Source of the DNA: Betaproteobacteria bacterium
GTDB taxonomy: Bacteria; Pseudomonadota; Gammaproteobacteria; Burkholderiales; CAIKXV01
Assembly (NCBI GenBank): GCA_947456915.1
Contig: CANGUQ010000045.1
Span: 1 to 14,019 of the forward strand
Direction of reading: 5' to 3'
DNA length: 14,019 nt
Below are positions 6,011-12,944 of the stretch, piece after piece. Under the pieces are notes generated by a model. The model was given only the letters and a program-made list of their open reading frames with translations. It was not told the DNA's origin and made no database searches. A program made the translations under genes and the position numbers. Position 1 is the first letter of the stretch. The number at the start of each line of letters is the position of its first letter.

Positions 6011-7753
6011 ATGAACGAAGTGGTTTCGCTCGCCGGCGGTGCGCAGATGCAGTGCGAGTTCGACGTGGCGATCACGATGGACGACGGTCTGCAGTTGCGC
6101 GCCGACGTGTTCCGACCCGCCGGCTCCGGTCGCTGGCCGGTGCTGATCACCTGCGGGCCGTATGCGAAGGGGCTCGCGTTCCAGGAGGGCTACCCCAGCG
6201 CCTGGCAGCGGATGGTCGCCGAGCATCCCGACGTCGCGCACGGCTCGAGCAACCGGTTCCAGAACTGGGAGGTGGTCGATCCGGAGAAGTGGGTGCCCGA
6301 GGGCTATGTCTGCGTGCGCGTGGATTCGCGCGGCGCAGGCCGCTCGCCGGGCGTCATCGATCCGTTCTCGCCGCGCGAGACACGCGACTTCTACGCCTGC
6401 ATCGAGTGGGCGGGCGTGCAGCCGTGGTCGACCGGCAAGGTCGGCATCAACGGCGTGTCCTACTACGGCATCAACCAGTGGCAGGTCGCCTCGCTGCAAC
6501 CGCCGCACCTCGCCGCGATGTGCATCTGGGAGGGGGCGGCCGACTGGTACCGCGACATGACGCACCACGGCGGCATCCTCTCCACGTTCTGGGCGAACTG
6601 GTACGACATGCAGGTCAAGACCGTGCAGCACGGGCTCGGCGAGCGCGGCCCGACCAGTCGCGTCACCGGCACGCTCGTCTGCGGCGACGAGACGCTGAGC
6701 GACGCGCAGCTCGCCGCCCGGCGCTGCGACTTCGGCGACGACATCCTCGCGCATCCGCTCGACGACGACTGGCACCGGGCGCGCTCGCCGCAGTGGGACA
6801 AGGTCACCGTGCCGTTCCTGTCCGCCACGAACTGGGGCGGGCAGGGGCTGCACCCGCGCGGCAACTTCGAGGGCTTCGTGCGCGCGGCCTCGCGCGAGAA
6901 GTGGCTGGAGGCGCACGGGCTGGAGCACTGGACGCATTTCTACACCGACTACGGGCGCGCGCTGCAGAAGCGCTTTTTCGATCACTTCCTCAAGGGCGAG
7001 GACAACGGCCAGCGCGAGGCCCCGCGCGTGCTGTTGCAGGTGCGTCACGTCGACCGTTTCGTCGAGCGCGCCGAGAACGAGTGGCCGCTCGCGCGCACGA
7101 CGTGGACGCGCCTCGGTCTCGACCTCGCCACCGGCACGCTCGCCGCGGGCGCGGGCAGCATCGAGGCGAGCGCGAGCTTCGCGGCGCTCGGCGACGGCCT
7201 CACCTTCGTCACGCCCCCGCTCGCGCGCGAGACCGAGATCACCGGGCCGCTCGCCGCCCGGCTGTGGGTGTCGTCATCCACCGTCGACGCCGATCTCTTC
7301 CTCGTGTTCCGCGTGTTCACCGCCGACCTGCGCGAGGTCGTGTTCATGGGCGCGATCGACCCGCACACGCCGATTGCCCAGGGGTGGCTGCGCGCCTCGC
7401 ACCGCCGGCTCGATCCTGAACTGAGCACGCCGTGGCGTCCGTATCACACGCATGATCGCCTCGAGCCGCTCGTGCCGGTCGGCGAGCCCGTCGCGCTCGA
7501 CATCGAGCTGTGGCCGACGTCGATCGTCGTACCGGCGGGCAGTCGTGTCGCGTTGTCGGTGCGCGGCCGCGACTACGAGTGGCAGGCGAGCACCGGTGCG
7601 CGACTGTCCAACTTCAAGAACGAACTGAAGGGCTGTGGGCCTTTCCTGCACGATGACCCGCGGGACCGGCCGCGCGCAGTGTTCGGCGGGCACACGACGC
7701 TGCACACCGGGCCGGGGCGCGAGAGCTTTCTGCTGCTGCCGGTCATCGACTGA
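6011..7753 (+). CDS. CocE/NonD family alpha/beta hydrolase (peptidase S15 plus X-Pro C-terminal domain)
   Basis: This is a serine hydrolase of the CocE/NonD family, 580 residues. The N-terminal S15 alpha/beta domain includes RVDSRGAGRSPG and the nucleophile elbow GVSYYG with S150. The C-terminal jelly-roll half is recognisable from about residue 390 (GPLAARLWVSSSTVDADLFL). Histidines H306 and H309 in EHWTH are the candidates for the catalytic base. The GWxD stretch that holds the acid in cocaine esterase reads NWGG (274-277), so the aspartate is absent there, and NWGG(x)GLHPRGN is shared by part of this family as I know it. No signal peptide is seen. Relatives cleave esters or act on acylated peptides; the substrate here is unknown. 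An IS110 transposase remnant lies 17 bp downstream on the other strand. Confidence 0.92.
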   Translation: MNEVVSLAGGAQMQCEFDVAITMDDGLQLRADVFRPAGSGRWPVLITCGPYAKGLAFQEGYPSAWQRMVAEHPDVAHGSSNRFQNWEVVDPEKWVPEGYVCVRVDSRGAGRSPGVIDPFSPRETRDFYACIEWAGVQPWSTGKVGINGVSYYGINQWQVASLQPPHLAAMCIWEGAADWYRDMTHHGGILSTFWANWYDMQVKTVQHGLGERGPTSRVTGTLVCGDETLSDAQLAARRCDFGDDILAHPLDDDWHRARSPQWDKVTVPFLSATNWGGQGLHPRGNFEGFVRAASREKWLEAHGLEHWTHFYTDYGRALQKRFFDHFLKGEDNGQREAPRVLLQVRHVDRFVERAENEWPLARTTWTRLGLDLATGTLAAGAGSIEASASFAALGDGLTFVTPPLARETEITGPLAARLWVSSSTVDADLFLVFRVFTADLREVVFMGAIDPHTPIAQGWLRASHRRLDPELSTPWRPYHTHDRLEPLVPVGEPVALDIELWPTSIVVPAGSRVALSVRGRDYEWQASTGARLSNFKNELKGCGPFLHDDPRDRPRAVFGGHTTLHTGPGRESFLLLPVID

Positions 7754-7769
7754 GCAACCGTCTCCCGTG

Positions 7770-8075
7770 TCAGGCACCGTGAAACGAGTTGTCCCGCGGC
7801 GTGCTGGTTCTGACCATGGCATCGAGCGTGGTCAGCAGCTTGCGCGTGCACACCGCCAGAGCGACCGCTGGCAGCGTGCCGGCGGCGATCAGGCGCCCGC
7901 GGGAGCCGTCGAGAACCGGGTTGTGGCGGCTTGCGCTCAGTGCGGCCATGTGCAGAACCCGGTACACGTCGAAGCGGCCGCCCCGGATGCATCGTCGACC
8001 CCTGCTGGGTCCGCAGTCGTCGGCCATTGGCGCAATGCCCACCACGGCGGCGATCCTGCGAAGGCGTGGGACGTG
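7770..8075 (-). pseudogene. IS110-family transposase, C-terminal remnant
   Basis: The minus strand encodes RLRRIAAVVGIAPMADD, then GRRCIRGGRFDVYRVLHMAALSASRHNPVL and LLTTLDAMVRT, ending at a stop at 7770-7772. This is the Transposase_20 C-terminal domain of IS110/IS1111-family DEDD transposases (LVGIAPM, GRRxIRGGR, YMAALSA, LLTxLNAMxR). Homology fades above about 8075. No N-terminal DEDD domain is present, so roughly the first two thirds of the gene are missing. The part after SRHNPVL (DGSRGRLIAAGTLPAVALAV) has drifted from the usual sequence, although the frame stays open. It cannot be active. No clear IS ends or target duplication are visible. The remnant marks past insertion or rearrangement at the left border of the orphan block. 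Confidence 0.8.
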
Positions 8076-8225
8076 GCAGGCCGGGTTACGCCGGACGTCG
8101 CATCGGTACGACCTCGCCTGTCCATCGAGCAGACCTCCACCGGCGCGGGCACTTCGAGCAATGGCGCATCATGCCGTGAGCGGTAAGGCCGAGTCCGGCC
8201 GCTCGCGTCCAGCCTCAGGCGACAG
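8076..8225. other. non-coding stretch between the IS110 remnant and the next gene
   Basis: Together with the IS110 remnant this fills the 472-bp gap between the hydrolase and the next intact gene. I see no coding sequence with family resemblance in any frame, no tRNA and no hairpin with a T run. It may be degraded insertion-sequence or flanking DNA. Confidence 0.5.
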
Positions 8226-8699
8226 ATGAACCCGTCCTGCTATTCGCTGCAAGTGGATCCTGAGGGCCGCGCAGTTCTCTACCTCGGGCAGGTGAGTACG
8301 TCGGAGTGCCTTGCGGTGTTTTCGAGATCGGAGATCGTCGAGGTGTCAGCGTTCGGTGCAGAGCGCCGCGGGGTGTGGAAAACGAAGGAATCCGTTCCGG
8401 ACAGAGCGTCTGTCGGGTGGTGGATCGCGGAACTCGCGGACGAGGCTCTCGTGGTTGTGGACTTCGCGGCAAGGATCGGCGAGGTCGAACTGCAGACGCA
8501 TGACGATGGAGAAGCAAGCTTCCTCGTCGCTGCACCAGAGAAGGCCATGCTCCTGCTGGAGCAACTGGTTGGCAAACCGTTGGCCGAGGCCGTGTCTGCT
8601 CATCTGATGGGCAATCCCGGGCGCTTTGTTTCCAGGGCCGATGAGCGTGTCCTCGTCTATCCCTCGTTCGCGGACTGGATCGGTCGCGCCGCGGATTGA
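8226..8699 (+). CDS. hypothetical protein, 157 residues
   Basis: I do not recognise this protein. It has no signal peptide, no membrane segment and no cysteine cluster. It looks like a small soluble alpha/beta protein with alternating strand-like segments (AVLYLGQV, ALVVVDFAA, EVELQTH) and a leucine-rich helix (EKAMLLLEQLVGKPLAEAVSAHLM). It is moderately acidic. Codons AGA, AAA, TCT and GTT appear more often than in the flanking metabolic genes. The ATG at 8226 has only a weak upstream CAGGCGA. The gene begins a run of four plus-strand genes with short gaps. That layout would suit an accessory or immunity-type module, but nothing seen supports a specific role. The even composition over the full length favours a real gene. 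Confidence 0.6.
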   Translation: MNPSCYSLQVDPEGRAVLYLGQVSTSECLAVFSRSEIVEVSAFGAERRGVWKTKESVPDRASVGWWIAELADEALVVVDFAARIGEVELQTHDDGEASFLVAAPEKAMLLLEQLVGKPLAEAVSAHLMGNPGRFVSRADERVLVYPSFADWIGRAAD

Positions 8700-8762
8700 T
8701 CCGGAGCGCACCGCTGCGGCGTCTTCCCGGCGCGGGCGTCAGGTAACCGGAGTGTCGAACAC

Positions 8763-9344
8763 GTGATATCCGACTGCATCTGCATTCACGGCGAAGTCGT
8801 CGTCGACGGTCGACCGGTCTACTCCGATCTGTATCCGGAACTGGGGGAGTACGGGTTCAGGCTCTGGCGCCGGCAGGAGGGTGAGCCGCAGCAGATTTCC
8901 GGCGAGGGTCCGCATGTCGATGTAATCGTCGTGTCCCCCGTGCTGCTGATCAATGTTCCGCGCGACGAACTGAGCACAGGCGCCAGGTACTCGTTCGCCG
9001 GCCCGCATCTGGGCTCGGTGGCTCGATTCGGGGGGCTCGCGGCAAGGGATGAGGGCTCGAGGACGCGCCGGATCGTCGAGATGCAGCTCGAGACGCTCTA
9101 CCGCGACGAGACGCTCATGCTTTCGATCGTCGCTACCGCCGGGGCTGTCGAGCCCTGGTCGAGCGCTGGCGAGCTGCACGAAAAGACCACTCAGTCTCTG
9201 CGCATTGCATGCGCAATACCGCTTGGCCTCGTTCCACGTGTCGTGTCCGGACACCAGGGATTCTTCCTGCAGAAGCGCCTTGAATGCGCGACGACTGCGG
9301 AATACCTCGAGGCAGTGAGGAACGGCCCGCCGAAGGAATCCTGA
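8763..9344 (+). CDS. hypothetical protein, 193 residues
   Basis: I do not recognise this protein. It starts with GTG (MISDCICIHGEVVVDG) 63 bp after the previous gene, with GGAG ending 10 bases upstream. It has no signal peptide or membrane helix. The N-terminal third is rich in strand-forming segments (EVVVDGRPVYSDLY, HVDVIVVSPVLLINV), followed by charged helical segments (RRIVEMQLETLYRDE) and a mixed C-terminal half with two cysteines. Codon use resembles the preceding gene more than the metabolic genes on either side. It may be co-transcribed with its neighbours. Neither motif nor context gives a function. Confidence 0.6.
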   Translation: MISDCICIHGEVVVDGRPVYSDLYPELGEYGFRLWRRQEGEPQQISGEGPHVDVIVVSPVLLINVPRDELSTGARYSFAGPHLGSVARFGGLAARDEGSRTRRIVEMQLETLYRDETLMLSIVATAGAVEPWSSAGELHEKTTQSLRIACAIPLGLVPRVVSGHQGFFLQKRLECATTAEYLEAVRNGPPKES

Positions 9345-9361
9345 ATTCGATGTACTGTGCT

Positions 9362-9413
9362 GGCAAGGCTGCCATGACAATTTCCGCGCCGACGCCGACG
9401 CAGTAGCCTTGCC
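9362..9413. repeat. 9-bp perfect inverted repeat upstream of the lipoprotein gene
   Basis: GGCAAGGCT at 9362-9370 is matched by AGCCTTGCC at 9405-9413 with 34 bases between. It lies in the 139-bp gap before the lipoprotein gene. It could form a long-looped hairpin in a leader RNA or be a protein-binding site. No T run follows, so it is not an obvious terminator. Confidence 0.45.
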
Positions 9414-9483
9414 GGGCACCGGGCAGGGTGGGACAGGGGCCGCTGTGGGGCTCGTGAACAGGGACACCCGTTGCGAGTGGCGG

Positions 9484-10176
9484 GTGTCGCGAGGCCTCAG
9501 GCTCGGGTGCCGGGCGGTGGTCGTGGCCGCTGCCATCGGCGCCGGATGCTCCGCGCTGCCGCACTACCCTGCGAGCCTCCCGGCGCTGGCCGAAGCCGAT
9601 GCCAGACTTGAGGCATGCCCGTCGATAGCCGGGGCATTCTCCGATTCCGGAGCGGCAGTCGCCCCGGACGGACGTCCCCTGGGCGCCGTTTCGCTGACCC
9701 GTCTTCTGCATCCACGATCCGACGCGTTCGACCGGGCCAGCGTGGTTCGCATCAATGGCCCGGAAGGCGATGTCGTCGAGATCGAGTCGTTCGCGGGAGA
9801 AAGGCGGCTGGCTGTCTGGCGGCAGTCGAAGATTTCGAAGGAAGCCTGCCTCGCCAGAGGCGACCGCGCCGTGGCGCAGACGTATCTCTGCCAGAACGGC
9901 TTCGTGCGTCTTGGCTGCCAGTACAGTGTCGGAGGGGGCGGGACTCCCGGTCTGGTCGTTCTGTCGATCAGGAGCGAGTTCCTCTGGCTGCGCAAAGCCA
10001 TGGACGGGTCCCTCATTGCGCTTCATGTGAACCTTGATATCGTCGCTCTGAACCTCCTGCTTCCTGCGGGTGGCGCCGACAGGGTCTGGTATCGGTTTGC
10101 GCCAGCGAGTCCTGCTGGTCTCGATGGGCGTGAAGAGTCGTTGCGGGGGATGCAGGAAGAAGCCGTGCGTCCCTGA
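9484..10176 (+). CDS. probable lipoprotein, unknown function
   Basis: From the GTG at 9484 the protein is 230 residues and begins with a good lipoprotein signal. Arginines R3, R6 and R10 are followed by the hydrophobic AVVVAAAIGAGC, with C22 as the lipidated cysteine (lipobox GAGC). A serine follows it, which fits outer-membrane sorting. Other in-frame starts are GTG at 9454 (C32) and TTG at 9409. I prefer 9484 because the signal length is then normal, though its ribosome site is poor. The mature part has four further cysteines (EACPS, EACLA, YLCQN, LGCQY), which could form two disulfides in the periplasm. I recognise no domain. The membrane-protein gene follows after 54 bp on the same strand. 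Confidence 0.65.
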   Translation: MSRGLRLGCRAVVVAAAIGAGCSALPHYPASLPALAEADARLEACPSIAGAFSDSGAAVAPDGRPLGAVSLTRLLHPRSDAFDRASVVRINGPEGDVVEIESFAGERRLAVWRQSKISKEACLARGDRAVAQTYLCQNGFVRLGCQYSVGGGGTPGLVVLSIRSEFLWLRKAMDGSLIALHVNLDIVALNLLLPAGGADRVWYRFAPASPAGLDGREESLRGMQEEAVRP

Positions 10177-10230
10177 ACTCGAAACTCAGGCAGGCCCGGC
10201 AAAGCGCCGGACATACGGGGGGTGCCACTG

Positions 10231-10692
10231 ATGGGCGTTCACGAAGGCAGTCGGCAGATTCTGATCCACGGCATGGTTCTCGTACTGGTCGGATTGGTGT
10301 GGGGCCTTGTCGTCCCGGGTACTCCGCACCCGCGACTTGCTCTCGGGGCGCACATCCAGTTCGTCACGAACGGCATGCTGTTCATCGTGCTGGCGACTGC
10401 GCTGCTGGCGCTCCCGCACAGTGTCGGGCTCAGGTCCGTCCGGTTCATGCAGGTGGCGGTCTGGCTGACCTGGGCCATGGCCATGTCGGAGGTGGCCAAT
10501 TCCTGGTGGGGCACGACGCAGACGTTACCGATTGCTGCGAGTCAGGCCGGCGCCACCGGCGGCGAAGCATGGCAGGAGCTGATCGTCACACTCGCGCACA
10601 TGGGCGCTGGACTTGCGCTGATCATCGCGTGGTCGTTGCTCGTCGTCGGCTTTCTGAAGCGCGCTCGCGGTCCGGGATCAAGCGATGCGTGA
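10231..10692 (+). CDS. small four-helix membrane protein, hydroxylaminobenzene mutase-like
   Basis: This is an integral inner-membrane protein of 153 residues. It has four hydrophobic helices, at about residues 10-28, 44-63, 72-92 and 118-142, and a basic C-terminus (FLKRAR). The layout H-G near the start, then NPRLAL-like HPRLALGAH (33-41) and TNG (46-48) at helix 2, resembles the hydroxylaminobenzene mutase (HabA/HabB) family, which rearranges hydroxylaminobenzene to aminophenol. Family members are often found in genomes with no nitroarene pathway, so the activity is not implied. I chose the ATG at 10231 because the GGGGGG at 10217-10222 gives an 8-base spacer. A GTG at 10222 is in frame. 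The resemblance is from memory and needs a profile search. Confidence 0.7.
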   Translation: MGVHEGSRQILIHGMVLVLVGLVWGLVVPGTPHPRLALGAHIQFVTNGMLFIVLATALLALPHSVGLRSVRFMQVAVWLTWAMAMSEVANSWWGTTQTLPIAASQAGATGGEAWQELIVTLAHMGAGLALIIAWSLLVVGFLKRARGPGSSDA

Positions 10693-11004
10693 AACATCGG
10701 CCCGGCGACTTCGTCACCGTTGCACGATGACTGGACAGCGCGGGGTCGGAGTGTCGCTTCCAGCTCGATCGCCATGCCGTCTGCCGCAACGAATCCGTGC
10801 GCTTCGCCGTTCCTGCCGGGCGCTCGGTCGTGCCGGGCGGTTTCCGCACACCGGGTCGGCGAGATCTCTCCCCTGCGGCATGCCGGCCACATGCCGGGTA
10901 ATGAACGATCCGCTGCAGGCCGGCGCGAGCGCGTGCGGACTCGCGTGTGCGCAGCGCGCTTCGGCCGAGGCTGGCGGGCCCGCACTGCCGCTCGAGGGAA
11001 AGTG
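10693..11004. other. 312-bp intergenic region, no gene supported
   Basis: Open frames cross this gap on both strands, but none resembles a known protein or has a good start. The plus frame that runs into the transglutaminase-like gene is arginine-rich filler before its real start. A short direct repeat, catgccgg, occurs at 10879-10886 and 10890-10897. I see no terminator hairpin with a T run and no clear promoter. Confidence 0.5.
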
Positions 11005-11880
11005 ATGCGTTTCGAAGTCGTGCACACCACCCGCTACGCGTACGCCCAGCCGGTCACCTTCAGCGATCACCGGCTGATCTTCCGGCCGCGAGCGGGACAC
11101 GACATCCGCGTGATCGACGATTCGCTCACGGTCAACCTGCCGCACAGCGTGCGCTGGATCCAGGACGCGTTCTCCAATTCGGTCGCGTTCGTCACGCTGC
11201 TCTGTCCCGGCACGCTGCTCGAGTTCGTCTGCCGCTTCACCATCGAGCACCTCGGGGTGCGCAACACCGACCTGCCGCTCGAGCCTCGCGCGATGCACAT
11301 CCCGCTGCAGCACACGCCCGACGAGTGGATCGACCTGCAGGCGTACATGCGGCCGCACACCGAGGACCCGGACGGCGTGCTCGCGGCGTGGGCGAAGTCC
11401 TTCCTCGATCGCAGTCGCGACACGCGCGAGGTGCTGGCGCAGATGATGAACGACGTGCGCGACGGTTTCGCCTATCAGGCGCGCGAGGTCGAGGGCACGC
11501 AGCCGCCGCTGGACACCCTGCGCATGCGCAGCGGTACCTGCCGCGACTATGCGTGGCTGATGATCGAGGCGCTGCGGCGGCTCGGCATCGCCTGCCGCTT
11601 CGTGTCCGGCTATCTGTACGACCCGGCGCTGGACTCCGGCGACGGGGGCGGTGTGCTGGGGGCCGGGGCCACGCACGCCTGGCTGCACGTCTATCTGCCG
11701 GGCGCCGGCTGGGTGCCGTACGACCCGACCAACCGGCTGACCGGTGGCCACAGCCTGATCCGCGTGGCCTATGCGCGCCACCCGGGGCAGGCGATTCCGC
11801 TGTCGGGATCGTGGTACGGCTCGGCCAGCGACTATCTGGGCATGAACGTGGAAGTGAGCGTGCGTCGGCTGGGCGGATGA
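11005..11880 (+). CDS. transglutaminase-like cysteine protease-fold protein
   Basis: This is a 291-residue protein of the bacterial transglutaminase-like family (COG1305). An N-terminal beta-rich Bact_transglu_N domain starts with MRFEVVHTTRYAYAQPV and runs to about residue 85. The catalytic core follows with C179 in SGTCRDYAW, H224 in THAWLHVYLPG and D240 in YDPTNR, a complete Cys-His-Asp triad. No signal peptide is present. The C-terminus (GSASDYLGMNVEVSV) is typical. The ATG at 11005 is preceded by GAGGGA with a 5-base spacer. The family is often encoded beside an ATP-grasp protein and an alpha-E protein, but neither is in this window, so this copy stands alone. It probably acts as a protease or amidohydrolase on an unknown substrate. 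It converges on the Bug gene with 17 bp between. Confidence 0.92.
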   Translation: MRFEVVHTTRYAYAQPVTFSDHRLIFRPRAGHDIRVIDDSLTVNLPHSVRWIQDAFSNSVAFVTLLCPGTLLEFVCRFTIEHLGVRNTDLPLEPRAMHIPLQHTPDEWIDLQAYMRPHTEDPDGVLAAWAKSFLDRSRDTREVLAQMMNDVRDGFAYQAREVEGTQPPLDTLRMRSGTCRDYAWLMIEALRRLGIACRFVSGYLYDPALDSGDGGGVLGAGATHAWLHVYLPGAGWVPYDPTNRLTGGHSLIRVAYARHPGQAIPLSGSWYGSASDYLGMNVEVSVRRLGG

Positions 11881-11897
11881 GGTGATGCGGGCGTGCG

Positions 11898-12944
11898 TCA
11901 GTCCAGCCTGACCTTCGCCTCGCGCACCACGCGTGCCCACTTCGCGAGCTCGTCCTTGAGGAACCGGCCGAGTTCGTCCGGCCCGCCGCCCAGCGGCTCG
12001 ATCGCCGCGCGCGCGTAGACGGCGCGCATCTCCTCGTGCTGGCTGGCGCGCGCGATCTCGCCGTGGATGCGCGCGGCGAGATCGCGCGGTGTGCCGGCCG
12101 GGGCGAGCACCGCGTACCAGACGCCGGCGTCGAATCCGGCAATGCCGCTCTCGGCGACCGTCGGCAGCGCGAGAGCCGACAGCCGGCGCGCGGTGCTCAC
12201 CGCGAGCGGCCGGATGCGGCCGGCATCGACCAGCGGCTTGCTCGACAGCCACGTCGCGAACATCAGCTGGATGTTGCCAGCCGCGAGATCGACCAGCCCC
12301 GGCCCGCCGCCCTTGTACGGTACGTGCGTCATCTGCGTCGCGGTGGTGCCGGTGAACAGCTCGGCTGCGAGGTGCGCACCGCTGCCGTTGCCGGCCGAGC
12401 CGTAGGTGATCTGCCCGGGTCGGGCGCGCGCGAGCGCGATCAGTTCCTTCACGTTCCTCACTGGCAGCGACGGATGCACGAGCAGCACGTACGGTCCGGT
12501 GCCGAGCAGCGTCACCGGCTCGAAATCGCGTACCGGGTCGTAGGGAAGCTTCTCGTACAGCGCCGGGTTCACCGCGAGCTGGGCGGTCAGCGCGAGCACC
12601 AGCGTGTGGCCGTCGGGCGGCGACTTCGCCACCAGTTCCATGCCGATGTTGCCGTTGGCGCCGCCGCGGTTGTCGACGATCACCTGCTGCTTCCACTGCT
12701 CGCTCAGGCGCTGCGCGAGCGGGCGCGCGATGCTGTCCGTGCCCCCGCCGGGCGGGTAGGGCAGCACGAGGCGCATCGGCTTCACCGGAAACACGGCGGT
12801 GCCCTGCGCGTGCGTCGCACCAGCGCAGACAACCAGCGCGGCGGCGGCGAGCACGCGCGCGGGGGCTCGTGCACCGCGCGTGGCGATGCACGCGGTGCCG
12901 GCGCTGGCGGTCGCGCGCGTACCGGCGCAGTCGCGCGCGCTCAT
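11898..12944 (-). CDS. Bug/TctC-family tripartite tricarboxylate transporter substrate-binding protein
   Basis: This is the second periplasmic Bug (TctC) protein of the window, 348 residues. The Sec-type signal has an unusually long n-region (about 30 residues) before VLAAAALVVCAGATHAQ, with likely cleavage after ATHA. Hallmarks include PYPPGGGTDSIAR (loop 1), VDNRGGANGNIG, SPPDGHTL, GSAGNGSGAHLAAE (loop 2), VPYKGGGPGL and MFATW. The ATG overlaps the TGA of the acyl-CoA ligase upstream (ATGA at 12944-12941), so translation is probably coupled. The pairing suggests that the bound compound is a carboxylate activated by that ligase. It is clearly different in sequence from the Bug protein at 1229. 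Ligand unknown. Confidence 0.93.
   Translation of the reverse strand: MSARDCAGTRATASAGTACIATRGARAPARVLAAAALVVCAGATHAQGTAVFPVKPMRLVLPYPPGGGTDSIARPLAQRLSEQWKQQVIVDNRGGANGNIGMELVAKSPPDGHTLVLALTAQLAVNPALYEKLPYDPVRDFEPVTLLGTGPYVLLVHPSLPVRNVKELIALARARPGQITYGSAGNGSGAHLAAELFTGTTATQMTHVPYKGGGPGLVDLAAGNIQLMFATWLSSKPLVDAGRIRPLAVSTARRLSALALPTVAESGIAGFDAGVWYAVLAPAGTPRDLAARIHGEIARASQHEEMRAVYARAAIEPLGGGPDELGRFLKDELAKWARVVREAKVRLD

Noticed and set aside
4861..7419. 852-codon plus-strand open frame
   Set aside because: It runs antisense to the dehydrogenase and out of frame through the CocE/NonD hydrolase, so it is a GC-driven shadow.
8226..8699. Toxin-immunity protein
   Set aside because: The size and acidic character would fit, but there is no adjacent toxin and no recognised immunity domain.
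8226..10230. Integron gene-cassette array
   Set aside because: The small unknown genes with short gaps suggested it, but I saw no attC-like sites with the GTTRRRY/RYYYAAC ends between them.
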